Of a DNA stretch of 64,000 nucleotides, positions 1 through 7,988 are shown piece after piece. The notes under the pieces were generated by a model. The model made no database searches and was not told the origin of the DNA. It saw only the letters and a list, made by a program, of their open reading frames with translations. Source of the DNA: Pseudomonadales bacterium. GTDB lineage: Bacteria; Pseudomonadota; Gammaproteobacteria; Pseudomonadales; Halieaceae. Both the position numbers and the translations under genes were made by a program. Numbering within the stretch: the first letter of the stretch is position 1; every line of letters begins with the position of its first letter. The stretch lies in contig JACKNV010000009.1 in the NCBI GenBank assembly GCA_024234735.1, positions 62,001 to 126,000 of the forward strand, given 5' to 3'.

Positions 1-440
1 ACGCCCTGGATGTGGCCAGCGGCGAGAAATTGTGGTTCCAGCCGGTGTCCCGCGGCTGCGAGATCGCCGAGGAGCACAAACCCAAGATCGGCCTGGAAAA
101 CATGCGCGCCGGCAAGAAGATAGAGCTGGCCGACCAGTACCGCTGCTCCTACTACTACGGCCTGTCGGCGGCGGTACTGGCCACCGACGAGCTGGTATTC
201 AGCGCCGGCCTGGACGGCAAGATCCGCGCTTTCGACATCGCCAGTGGCGAGGTGCTGTGGCAGGCCGAAACCGCGGTGCCAGTCGACGCCGACAACGGCA
301 TCAGCGGCCACGGCGGCGCCATCGACGTCAGCGGCCAGGTGGTGGCCGACGGCTGGCTCTACGTCCAGTCGGGCTATTCCATGTTCGGCCAGTTGCCGGG
401 GAATGTGTTGCTGGCCTACCGGGTCAGCGCGGCCAACTGA
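1..440 (+). CDS. PQQ-binding-like beta-propeller protein, C-terminal part
   Basis: The reading frame is open from the left edge, so only about the last 146 residues are present. Two propeller blade motifs are visible: ALDVASGEKLW at the very start and AFDIASGEVLWQ near residue 80. These A-x-D-x-x-(T/S)-G-x-x-x-W repeats are the signature of PQQ-dependent dehydrogenase propellers. The closing segment with ISGHGGAID and SGYSMFG resembles the last blades of polyvinyl-alcohol-dehydrogenase-type proteins. Such proteins are periplasmic quinoprotein dehydrogenases, but the PQQ ligands and any cytochrome domain lie outside the window, so the substrate cannot be stated. It ends at a TGA at 438-440. 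Confidence 0.75.
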   Translation, partial: ALDVASGEKLWFQPVSRGCEIAEEHKPKIGLENMRAGKKIELADQYRCSYYYGLSAAVLATDELVFSAGLDGKIRAFDIASGEVLWQAETAVPVDADNGISGHGGAIDVSGQVVADGWLYVQSGYSMFGQLPGNVLLAYRVSAAN

Positions 441-513
441 GCGGCTACTACCCCGGACAAGCTCGCCGCGCCTTACCGGCGCGCGGGCCGGCCCCGTGTA
501 GCAGCCACCGCTT

Positions 514-529
514 TGTGACCTGTGTCACA
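514..529. promoter_or_regulatory. CRP/Vfr-type operator TGTGA-N6-TCACA
   Basis: The sequence reads TGTGA, six bases, TCACA: a perfect match to the CRP/Vfr consensus half sites with correct spacing. It lies in the 200-bp space between the propeller gene and the small gene at 640. Its distance to that gene (about 110 bp to the ATG) suits an activator site. Binding is inferred; the dyad itself is directly visible. Confidence 0.7.
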
Positions 530-639
530 GGCTGTACCTGCAACACCTGCGGGGCGGCAGAAACATAAGGTGCCAGGCCCGCTTTTGCTACACACTTGCA
601 GCCACCACCTAATGTCGCATTGGCCAGCGGGGATTCTTG

Positions 640-855
640 ATGAGCGACTTCAGTATCGACAGGACCGCCAGGGGCAGCGCGGCTGTTTTCGAGGCCCGCG
701 AATGCACCGTCACCTATAGCGGTGTCAACCGCCGCCGCGGCCATCGCCGGGACAATCTGGATCGCCGCCAGGAAATGCGGTTTGAACTGGACAAGCCGGA
801 TCGCCGCTCGCACCCCGGACGCCGTGCGGACGACAAACGACCGAGGTTCTGGTAG
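640..855 (+). CDS. Small Arg-rich protein of unknown function
   Basis: A 71-residue basic protein. The ATG at 640 is preferred over the TTG immediately before it. The second half is built from Arg-Arg pairs: NRRRGHRRDNLDRRQ around residue 30 and KPDRRSHPGRR around residue 53. Small proteins with this RR-x-G-x-DRR pattern are, from memory, common in marine Cellvibrionales, often lying alone. No known domain, signal peptide or membrane segment is seen. The CRP-type dyad at 514-529 is the likely control element. Function is unknown; the charge pattern would suit nucleic-acid or phosphate binding, but that is speculation. Confidence 0.6.
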   Translation: MSDFSIDRTARGSAAVFEARECTVTYSGVNRRRGHRRDNLDRRQEMRFELDKPDRRSHPGRRADDKRPRFW

Positions 856-857
856 GG

Positions 858-1907
858 CTAAGCTCCCGGCTGCGGCCTCACCAACACGTGGCTGGTATAC
901 AGAGCCGCCGTCAGCAGCAACATCGCCCCGCCCTGGTGCGCGGCCGCCAGGGGCACCGGCACATGCAGCAACAGGGTGCTGATACCCAGCACCACCTGCG
1001 CCGCCAGGGCCAGCAACAGCACACTCACCGCCCTCCGCGCCCGCCCCGCAGGCCCGCTGCGATACACCCACCCGGCAAAGGCCACGATCAGCACCACCAG
1101 TAAATAGGCGAACATGCGGTGGTTGAACTGCACGGTGGTGATGTCCTCGAACATGTCCAGCCAGGCGGGGGTACCAGCGTACAATCCCCGGGGGATAAAG
1201 CTATCTCCCATCAGCGGCCAGGTACTGTAGGCAAAGCCCGCCCGGGTGCCGGCCACCAGCCCGCCGGACAGGATCATCAGGTACAGCAGCGCCACCAGCA
1301 CAAGCGAGCAGCGCCCCAGCGAAGAGATAGCCTGTGCGGAGTGTTCGCGGGGACGGTCCAGCAGCTCGAACGCCAGCCACAGCATATAGGCATAGATGGC
1401 CACCGCCAGCCCGAGGTGGGCAGTCAGGCGATACTGGCTGACCCGCGGGTTGTCCACCAGGCCGCTCTTGACCATGTACCAGCCCAGCAGGCCCTGGCAG
1501 CCTCCCAGGAAAAACAGCAGCCACAGCTTTGGCGTCAGGCCCGGGCGGAACGCGCGGCGCCAGGCAAAGTACAAAAGCGGCACCGCAAACAGCACACCGA
1601 TCAGGCGCCCCAGCAGCCGGTGCAGGTACTCGAACATGAAGATGGACTTGAAGTCGTCCAGGCTCATGCCCCGGTTCACTTTGCGGTATTCGGGAAACTG
1701 CCGGTACTTGTCGAAGGTCTCCTGCCAGGCCTGTTCCGACAGCGGCGGGATCGCCCCCATCAACGGTTTCCACTCCACCATCGACAGGCCTGAATTGGTG
1801 AGCCGGGTGACGCCACCGAGCAGGATCATGCCGAAGACCACGGCGGCACAGAACAACAACCAGGTGGCTACCTGGCGATCGCGGGATGTATGCTGGGATG
1901 GCGTCAT
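858..1907 (-). CDS. ctaA: Heme A synthase (COX15/CtaA)
   Basis: A 349-residue, eight-helix inner-membrane protein. It oxidises the C8 methyl group of heme O to heme A for aa3-type cytochrome c oxidase. The four conserved heme-ligand histidines are visible at about H96 (EYLHRLLGR), H164 (RLTAHLGLA), H263 (QFNHRMFAY) and H324 (AAAHQGGAM). The N-terminal GGVTRLTNSGLSMVEWKP is the family hallmark, and the long loop between helices 1 and 2 is typical of the proteobacterial/mitochondrial COX15 type. The ATG at 1907 gives a full-length protein. The gene stands alone: heme O synthase and oxidase subunits are not adjacent, so it is not in a cta operon here. Confidence 0.96.
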   Translation of the reverse strand: MTPSQHTSRDRQVATWLLFCAAVVFGMILLGGVTRLTNSGLSMVEWKPLMGAIPPLSEQAWQETFDKYRQFPEYRKVNRGMSLDDFKSIFMFEYLHRLLGRLIGVLFAVPLLYFAWRRAFRPGLTPKLWLLFFLGGCQGLLGWYMVKSGLVDNPRVSQYRLTAHLGLAVAIYAYMLWLAFELLDRPREHSAQAISSLGRCSLVLVALLYLMILSGGLVAGTRAGFAYSTWPLMGDSFIPRGLYAGTPAWLDMFEDITTVQFNHRMFAYLLVVLIVAFAGWVYRSGPAGRARRAVSVLLLALAAQVVLGISTLLLHVPVPLAAAHQGGAMLLLTAALYTSHVLVRPQPGA

Positions 1908-1976
1908 GGTCTACCCGTACTGAAGGTGGGGCGCGCAATAATACACGATATCACCCGGTGGGGCAGGCCGCCCGGC

Positions 1977-3029
1977 TCACCCGCCCGCGGGCCCCGGGCC
2001 CTGCGGGACATGCCTGTGCAACTGCTCGCGGTAGTGCCTGGGCGACATACCCATCCAGCGCTTGAAGGAACGGCTGAAGCTGCTCTGGTCCCTAAAGCCC
2101 AACAGGTCGCTGATCTCCACCAGGGAGAACTTCTCCTGGGATAGGTAGAGTTTTGCCAGGTGCAGGCGGGTCGCCTCCAGCAGCGCCTTGTAACTGGTGT
2201 GTTCCGCCTCCAGGCGACGCTGCAGGCTGCGCAGGCTCATGTGCAGTTGCCCGGCTATCTTCTCCTGGGTCGGCTCGCCGTCCGGGAGCTGCTCGAGCAG
2301 CAGGGCCTGCACCTGGCTGACCACCGACTGTTCATAGCGCGCCCGGATTTCCGCCTCGACCAGGTCATCCAGCTGCCGTGCCAGGGCGTGATTGGCGGAG
2401 CGCATGGCAATGTCGAGGTCAGCCTTGCGCCAGCTGATGCGATTCTCTTTGGCCGAATACGCCAGCTCACAACCGAAGACGGCCCGGTAAGGCTGCTCGT
2501 CGACGGGGGGCGGGCGACACAGATCCACTGCGAGCGGGTTGAGGTGGTTCGCGGACAACCGTCGTGCAACGCGCACGATGAGTGACAGCGATGCATCAAA
2601 CGACTCGGCGCAGGGGGGCAAATCCGGATTCACCGGCAAACTGCGGACGCAGATAGTCTCCCCCATGTCGTGCAACTGGAGTTCGACAATGTTGCTGATC
2701 AGGCGATTGTGGCGCACCATCCGCCTGAGCATGCTGAACGAGCTGCTGCTGCACTGCAGGGCAAACCCGAGGGCGTGAAAGCTGGTCGCATGGATGTGCC
2801 TGGAGACCGACAGCCCGAGGGCGGGGTCACCGGTTGCCGAGACGGCCTCTTTCCACAGCCGGGTGGTGGCGGCGCCCGGCGACAAGCCCCGCTGCTCGAC
2901 CAGATCCCGGTAGTTCATTCCGGCCCGCGCGAAAACCTGCTCGCAGTTCGCCCCCCGATAGCGAAGGGTATCGGCTATCGCCAGCAACCAGCCAGTGTAG
3001 ACATTTGCCGAGCCGCCATGGTTCGCCAC
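1977..3029 (-). CDS. AraC-family transcriptional regulator
   Basis: A 350-residue regulator with a GTG start at 3027-3029. Residues about 15-200 resemble the AraC-type arabinose-binding-like N-terminal domain found in OruR/ArgR-like regulators (ALGLSVSRHIHATSFHALGFAL). The last 100 residues hold two helix-turn-helix motifs, ending ISDLLGFRDQSSFSRSFKRW and MGMSPRHYREQL, the AraC signature. It is divergent from the HMG-CoA reductase gene with 120 bp between the starts, so it probably controls that gene and itself. The effector is unknown; mevalonate or a related acid is a guess from context. Confidence 0.9.
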   Translation of the reverse strand: MANHGGSANVYTGWLLAIADTLRYRGANCEQVFARAGMNYRDLVEQRGLSPGAATTRLWKEAVSATGDPALGLSVSRHIHATSFHALGFALQCSSSSFSMLRRMVRHNRLISNIVELQLHDMGETICVRSLPVNPDLPPCAESFDASLSLIVRVARRLSANHLNPLAVDLCRPPPVDEQPYRAVFGCELAYSAKENRISWRKADLDIAMRSANHALARQLDDLVEAEIRARYEQSVVSQVQALLLEQLPDGEPTQEKIAGQLHMSLRSLQRRLEAEHTSYKALLEATRLHLAKLYLSQEKFSLVEISDLLGFRDQSSFSRSFKRWMGMSPRHYREQLHRHVPQGPGPAGG

Positions 3030-3034
3030 GGGAT

Positions 3035-3072
3035 AGTCCTTTCGACAATCAGTCCAGAAATGCTAAAGGACT
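3035..3072. promoter_or_regulatory. Inverted repeat between araC-type gene and HMG-CoA reductase gene
   Basis: AGTCCTTT (3035-3042) and AAAGGACT (3065-3072) form a perfect 8-bp inverted repeat separated by 22 bp, with an extra AGTCC copy at 3051-3055. It sits in the divergent promoter region, which makes it a candidate operator for the neighbouring AraC-family protein. Binding is inferred. Confidence 0.4.
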
Positions 3073-3149
3073 GACACACAATGACAAGCCCCGGCTCCCT
3101 CGGTGGCCTACAGTGGTTCCCGTACCAGCAACCACCAAAGGAGCGACAG

Positions 3150-4319
3150 ATGTCCAGAATACCTCGAGACAAATCCAACGATTACACCCGGGAAGCCGCC
3201 GCCCGGCGCCGCCAGTTCATCGAACAGGCAACCTCGTCGACACTGGAGCACGTGGGTGGCTACTCCTTCGACCCGGCCATCCTGCCCGGCAATATCGAGA
3301 ACTTCACCGGCGTGGCGCAAATGCCCCTGGGCTTCGCCGGCCCCATGCTGGTCAATGGTGAATACGCGCAGGGCGAGTTCTACGTACCCATGGCCACGAC
3401 CGAGGGCACCCTGGTGGCCAGTTACAGCCGCGGCATGCGCCTGACCAGCGAGGCGGGCGGCATAACCACCACCGTGGTCGATGACGCCATGCAGCGCTCG
3501 CCCGTGTTCGTGTTCGACGACGCGCGCGGCGCCAGGGACTTCGGACTGTGGATCACCGAACAGTTTGGCGCCATCAAGGCAGCCGCCGAAACCACCACCC
3601 GCAGCGGCAGGCTGCGCAACATCGAGCAATACAGCGCCAGCAAGATGCTGTACCTGCGTTTCAATTTCACCACCGGCGACGCGGCCGGGCAGAATATGTG
3701 CGGCAAGGCCACCTACGCCGCCTGTCGCTGGATCGTTGAAAACTACCCGCGGGCCATTCCCCGTTACTACCTTTCCGGCAACATGGACACCGACAAGAAA
3801 CATTCGCAACTGAACACCCTGCACTCGCGCGGCAAGCGCGTGATCGCCGAGGCGACCATTCCCCGCGCCCTGCTGCAGGAGCGTATGCGCACCACCCCGG
3901 AGGCGATGTACGCCGCCAGGATGGCATCACAGCTGGGCGGCCTGATGGCAGGCGCCGTGCACAACGGCGTCCACCCGGCCAATGGCATCGCCTCGGTATT
4001 CATCGCCACCGGCCAGGACGAGGCCAATGTCGCCGAATCCCACGCCAGCCTGGTATATGCGGAGATCACGCCCGCGGGGGACTACTACTACTCGGTGACC
4101 TTGCCCTCCCTGATCGTCGCGACCTATGGCGGCGGCACGGGCCTGGCCACCCAGCGGGAATGCCTCGAGGTACTCGACTGTTATGGTGCCGGCAAGGCGC
4201 GCAAGCTCGCTGAAATCATCGCCGCCACGGTGCTGTGCGGCGAGCTTTCACTGGGTGCCGCGGTGGTCGCCGAAGAGTGGGTCAGCAGTCACGATGACCT
4301 GGGCCGCAATCGCCCCTGA
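3150..4319 (+). CDS. mvaA: Class I (archaeal-like) 3-hydroxy-3-methylglutaryl-CoA reductase
   Basis: A 389-residue enzyme that interconverts HMG-CoA and mevalonate. The ATG at 3150 follows an AAAGGAG ribosome site; the longer upstream frame is not needed. Visible active-site elements are ENFTG (about residue 50), TTEGTLVAS with catalytic E85, the MDTDKK motif with K216/K217, TGQD with D290 and a C-terminal SSH-DDLG with H381. The DKK motif and GGGTGLATQ indicate class I. The C-terminus resembles archaeal enzymes, whereas the degradative Pseudomonas mevalonii enzyme is class II. Neighbouring thiolase and CoA-transferase genes suggest acyl-CoA catabolism, although no HMG-CoA lyase or mevalonate kinase is in the window. 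Confidence 0.92.
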   Translation: MSRIPRDKSNDYTREAAARRRQFIEQATSSTLEHVGGYSFDPAILPGNIENFTGVAQMPLGFAGPMLVNGEYAQGEFYVPMATTEGTLVASYSRGMRLTSEAGGITTTVVDDAMQRSPVFVFDDARGARDFGLWITEQFGAIKAAAETTTRSGRLRNIEQYSASKMLYLRFNFTTGDAAGQNMCGKATYAACRWIVENYPRAIPRYYLSGNMDTDKKHSQLNTLHSRGKRVIAEATIPRALLQERMRTTPEAMYAARMASQLGGLMAGAVHNGVHPANGIASVFIATGQDEANVAESHASLVYAEITPAGDYYYSVTLPSLIVATYGGGTGLATQRECLEVLDCYGAGKARKLAEIIAATVLCGELSLGAAVVAEEWVSSHDDLGRNRP

Positions 4320-4354
4320 GGCAACCGCCCGGCCCGCCGCGGCCCAAGGCCAGC

Positions 4355-5545
4355 TCAGGCGCCGCGCTCGAACAGCGCGGCAATACCCTGGCCGCCGCCG
4401 ATGCACATGGTCACCACCGCGTAGCGGCCGTCGATGCGCTCGAGTTCGTACAGCGCCTTGACGGTGAGCAGTGCCCCGGTGGCACCGATGGGATGGCCCA
4501 GGCTGATGCCGGAGCCGTTGGGATTGACCTTTTCCGGGTCCAGCCCCAACTCCTTGACCACTGCCAGGGCCTGGGCGGCAAAGGCCTCGTTGGCCTCCCA
4601 GACATCCACGTCCGCCTGGGCCACGCCGGTTCTGTCGAGCAACTGGCGCACTGCCGGCGCCGGGCCTATGCCCATGATCGCCGGGTCCACCGCCGCCAGC
4701 GAGTAGCCCCGCAGGGTGGCCAGGGGCTTGAGCCCGCGCTGCGCGGCGACACGCTTCTCCACCAGCACCAGCGCGGCGGCGGCATCGTTGATACCCGAAG
4801 CATTGCCGGCGGTGACCGTGCCGTCCTTCCTGAAGGCCGGGCGCAGGCCGGCCATGTCGGCGACCTCGCAGTCGAAACGCACGTGCTCGTCGCGATCGAA
4901 CACGGTCACCCCCTTGCGGGTTCGCAATTCCACCGGCAGGATCTGGCCGGCGAAACGGCCCTCCTCGATGGCCCGTTGGGCGCGGCGGTGACTTTCCGCC
5001 GCCAGCGCATCCTGCTCCTCGCGGCTGATACCGTACTGCTCGGCCAGGTTCTCGGCGGTGATACCCATGTGGGTGTCGCCGATGGGGCAGGTCAGGGCGC
5101 CCATCATGGCGTCCTCCATGACCCCGTCACCCATCCTGGCGCCGAAACGCGCCTTGGGCAGCCAGTAGGGCACCCTGCTCATGGACTCGGCGCCGCCGGC
5201 CACCGCCGCGTCGCAATCGCCCAGCAGGATCATCTGGGCTGCTGACACCACTGCCTGCAGGCCGGAACCGCACAGCCGGTTGACGGTGAGGGCAGGCGTC
5301 TCGATGGGCAGCCCGCCCTTGAGCGCGGCCACCCGGCCCATGTACATGTCGCGACGATCGCTGTGGGTGACCGAGCCCATCACGCAGTGGCCGATGTCCC
5401 CGCCCGCCAGCCCGGAGCGCTTGACGGCCTCGGCCACCACCAGGCCGGCGAGTTCGGTGGGCGGCATGTCCCTGAGGCTGCCGCCGAAATCGGCGATGGC
5501 GGTGCGCACGCCGCTGGCGATGACTACCTGGCGCTCATTGTTCAT
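4355..5545 (-). CDS. Acetyl-CoA acetyltransferase / 3-ketoacyl-CoA thiolase
   Basis: A 396-residue thiolase that cleaves or condenses acetoacetyl-CoA or 3-ketoacyl-CoA. The ATG at 5545 is chosen because AAGGAG lies just upstream; a start 15 bp further upstream would put that ribosome site inside the gene. Catalytic residues are visible: the nucleophilic cysteine in NRLCGSGLQ (C92), the NEAFAAQ motif, the GHPIGATG histidine and the C-terminal CIGGGQG cysteine. It is followed upstream on the same strand by the CoA-transferase genes scoB and scoA (40 bp and 10 bp gaps), so the three likely form one operon in the order scoA-scoB-thiolase that turns acetoacetate into two acetyl-CoA. BktB-like substrate breadth is possible. 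Confidence 0.93.
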   Translation of the reverse strand: MNNERQVVIASGVRTAIADFGGSLRDMPPTELAGLVVAEAVKRSGLAGGDIGHCVMGSVTHSDRRDMYMGRVAALKGGLPIETPALTVNRLCGSGLQAVVSAAQMILLGDCDAAVAGGAESMSRVPYWLPKARFGARMGDGVMEDAMMGALTCPIGDTHMGITAENLAEQYGISREEQDALAAESHRRAQRAIEEGRFAGQILPVELRTRKGVTVFDRDEHVRFDCEVADMAGLRPAFRKDGTVTAGNASGINDAAAALVLVEKRVAAQRGLKPLATLRGYSLAAVDPAIMGIGPAPAVRQLLDRTGVAQADVDVWEANEAFAAQALAVVKELGLDPEKVNPNGSGISLGHPIGATGALLTVKALYELERIDGRYAVVTMCIGGGQGIAALFERGA

Positions 5546-5585
5546 GTTTTCTCCTTGCATACCCGGTCGAATGAATTTGACTATG

Positions 5586-6245
5586 TTACTGGAATGTCAT
5601 TTCCGGCACCTTGTCGGGTACCACCAGCTTGCCCGCCGTGAGGTTGACGATCTCCTCCACGCTGACGCCCGGCGCGCGCTCGCGCAGGATGAAGGCCCCG
5701 TCCTCGATGTCCAGCAGGGCGAGGTCGGTCAACACCCGCCTGATACAGCCCTTGCCGGTCAGCGGCAGGGTGCACTCGCCGAGCAGCTTGGATTCGCCGT
5801 GCTTGGAGGCATGGGTCATGGTAACGATGATGTTCTCGGCGCCTGCCACCAGATCCATCGCGCCACCCATGCCCTTGATGAGCTTGCCCGGGATCATGTA
5901 GGAGGCGATATTGCCCTGGCAGTCCACCTCGAAGGCGCCCAGCACGGTGAGGTCCACGTGGCCGCCGCGGATCATGGCGAAGGAGTCCGCGGACGAGAAG
6001 ATCGAGGCGCCGCGGGCCATGGTGACGGTCTGCTTGCCGGCGTTGATCAGGTCGGCATCGACCTCCTCCTCCAGGGGAAACGGCCCCATGCCCAGCAGGC
6101 CGTTTTCCGACTGCAACATGACCTCCACCCCCTCGGGGACGTAATTGGCCGCCAGGGTGGGGATGCCTATGCCCAGGTTGACGTAGTAGCCGTCGTGGAA
6201 TTCCTGGGCCACGCGCTGGGCGAGTTGTTCGCGAGTCAATGCCAT
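5586..6245 (-). CDS. scoB: 3-oxoacid CoA-transferase subunit B
   Basis: A 219-residue beta subunit of succinyl-CoA:3-ketoacid CoA-transferase. The catalytic glutamate lies in QSENGLLGMG at about E47, where it forms the glutamyl-CoA intermediate. GIPTLAANY near residue 28 and GAMDLVAGA near residue 127 are family motifs. It lies 10 bp downstream of scoA and 40 bp upstream of the thiolase on the minus strand, so the subunits should be made together. It is full length for the family. Confidence 0.94.
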   Translation of the reverse strand: MALTREQLAQRVAQEFHDGYYVNLGIGIPTLAANYVPEGVEVMLQSENGLLGMGPFPLEEEVDADLINAGKQTVTMARGASIFSSADSFAMIRGGHVDLTVLGAFEVDCQGNIASYMIPGKLIKGMGGAMDLVAGAENIIVTMTHASKHGESKLLGECTLPLTGKGCIRRVLTDLALLDIEDGAFILRERAPGVSVEEIVNLTAGKLVVPDKVPEMTFQ

Positions 6246-6255
6246 GGTCTGTGTC

Positions 6256-6957
6256 CTATGCGCTGCGCACGGTGCGCTGTTCGATGTTTTTTTCGAAAGT
6301 GCCCTGGATCAGGCGATCGACATAGATGCCGGGCAGGTGAATCTCGTCCGGGTCGAGTGCCCCCACCTCGACGATCTCCTCCACCTCCACCACCGCGACC
6401 CTGCCGGCGGTGATCGCCATGGGGTTGAAATTGCGGGCGGTGCGGCGAAACATGAGGTTGCCGTAGCGATCCGCCTTCCAGGCCTTGGCGATGGCGAAAT
6501 CGCCCTGGATGGCCTCCTCGAGGATGTAGTGGCGACCGTTGAACTCGCGCACTTCCTTGCCCTCGCCCACCGGGGTACCGTAGCCGGTGGCGGTATAGAA
6601 TGCCGGGATACCGGCACCGCCGGCGCGCATCTTTTCGGCCAGGGTGCCCTGGGGGGTGAGTTCCACCTCCAGTTCGCCACTCATCATCTGCGCCTCGAAC
6701 AGCGGGTTTTCGCCCACGTAGGAGGCCACCATCTTGCGAATCTGCTTGTCTACCAGCAGCACGCCGAGACCGTACTTGTCGGTGCCGCAGTTGTTCGACA
6801 CCACGGTCAGCCCGGTGGTGCCCCGCCGGCGGATCTCCGCGATCAGGTTCTCCGGGATGCCGCACAGGCCGAAGCCGCCGGCGATCACGGTCATATTGTC
6901 TTCCAGGCCGGCCAGCGCTTCCGCATAGCTGCCTACCACCTTGTCGAAACCGGACAT
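6256..6957 (-). CDS. scoA: 3-oxoacid CoA-transferase subunit A
   Basis: A 233-residue alpha subunit. The glycine-rich CoA-binding loop GGFGLCGIPENLI is at about residue 27, followed by SNNCGTDKYGLGVLL. It is first in the scoA-scoB-thiolase operon, and its start faces the AT-rich palindrome at 7032-7052 and the divergent LysR-type gene, which is the expected position for a LysR-controlled target operon. With scoB it moves CoA from succinyl-CoA to acetoacetate or a similar 3-oxoacid. Confidence 0.94.
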   Translation of the reverse strand: MSGFDKVVGSYAEALAGLEDNMTVIAGGFGLCGIPENLIAEIRRRGTTGLTVVSNNCGTDKYGLGVLLVDKQIRKMVASYVGENPLFEAQMMSGELEVELTPQGTLAEKMRAGGAGIPAFYTATGYGTPVGEGKEVREFNGRHYILEEAIQGDFAIAKAWKADRYGNLMFRRTARNFNPMAITAGRVAVVEVEEIVEVGALDPDEIHLPGIYVDRLIQGTFEKNIEQRTVRSA

Positions 6958-7031
6958 TGCGCTCTCCTGGTATGTCCCCGGGGCGAGACGGGTGGCCCCG
7001 CGATCACAGCTTGCCTAGGGTGCATCCGGGT

Positions 7032-7052
7032 ATTAAATTTATCAAATTTAAT
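7032..7052. promoter_or_regulatory. Perfect AT-rich palindrome, candidate LysR operator
   Basis: ATTAAATTT-ATC-AAATTTAAT is a perfect dyad with 9-bp arms in the 122-bp space between scoA and the LysR-type gene. LysR-type regulators bind T-N11-A dyads in such divergent intergenic regions. A further similar half (ATAATTTAAT) lies about 10 bp to the right, as expected for a second subsite. The surrounding 50 bp are strikingly AT-rich against a GC-rich genome. Confidence 0.65.
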
Positions 7053-7079
7053 ATTTCGATAATTTAATATGTTTTATTT

Positions 7080-7988
7080 ATGAATGTGACCATCCGCCAA
7101 TTGCAATGTTTCGTCGCCGTGGCTCGCAGCCGCAGCTTTGCCGAGGCCAGCACCCGGCTGCACCTGTCACAGCCGGCCCTGAGTATCGCCATTCGCAACC
7201 TGGAGGAGGCGGTGGGCGGCAAACTGCTGGAGCGCTCCACCCGCTCGGTCGCGCTCACCCCCGAGGGCACCCAGTTCCTGCAGGTAGTGCAGCGCCTGCT
7301 GGGGGACTGGGAGCGCTCCCTGGACGATGTGCGCAACCTGTTCGCCCTGCGCCGTGGCAAGCTCGATATCGCCGCCATCCCCACCTTCGCCAGCAGCCTG
7401 CTGCCGCGCATCCTGGCCGCCTACCGGCGGCAATTTCCCGATATCAACGTCACCGTTCACGACGTCATCACCGAGAGCGTGGTGGAGATGGTGCGCGCCG
7501 GGCGCGCCGAGCTGGGGGTAACCTTCGACCCGGGTGACGCGCAGGACCTGGCGTTTACACCGCTGTTTCGCGACCGTTTCGTGGCCGTGTTGCCGGCGGG
7601 GCATCCGCTGCTGCAGCGCGACTCCCTGCGCTGGCGCGACCTTGCCAGGTTCCCCTATATCACCCTGCAGCGTCCTTCCAGCATTCGCCTGCTGATAGAC
7701 CGGATGCTGCAGGAGCGTGCCCTGGAGCTGGTGCCGACTTTCGAGGCACACCAGCTGGCGAGCATCGGCCGCATGGTCAGCGCCGGCCTGGGCACCAGCG
7801 TGGTGCCCGCCCTGAGCAGCAGCCAGATGGAGGAAATGGGCGCAGTCTGCCGCGCCATCAGCGCGCCGGTGGTCACCCGTCAGGTGGGGGTCATCACCCG
7901 CAGGCGGCACCCGCTGTCCAGCGCCGCGCGGGCCATGACCGAGGTCATCGCCCACTGGCGCGAGGCTAGTCCTGCTGCACCATCCTGA
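7080..7988 (+). CDS. LysR-family transcriptional regulator
   Basis: A 302-residue regulator. Residues 1-60 are a standard LysR winged helix (VTIRQLQCFVAVARSRSFAEA, then LSQPALSIAIRNLE). The rest is the periplasmic-binding-like effector domain, with AIPTFASSLLPRILAAYRRQFP at about residue 97. Divergent from scoAB-thiolase and next to the palindrome at 7032-7052, it is the probable regulator of that operon. Its 3' end overlaps the convergent mechanosensitive-channel gene by 23 bp. Confidence 0.92.
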   Translation: MNVTIRQLQCFVAVARSRSFAEASTRLHLSQPALSIAIRNLEEAVGGKLLERSTRSVALTPEGTQFLQVVQRLLGDWERSLDDVRNLFALRRGKLDIAAIPTFASSLLPRILAAYRRQFPDINVTVHDVITESVVEMVRAGRAELGVTFDPGDAQDLAFTPLFRDRFVAVLPAGHPLLQRDSLRWRDLARFPYITLQRPSSIRLLIDRMLQERALELVPTFEAHQLASIGRMVSAGLGTSVVPALSSSQMEEMGAVCRAISAPVVTRQVGVITRRRHPLSSAARAMTEVIAHWREASPAAPS

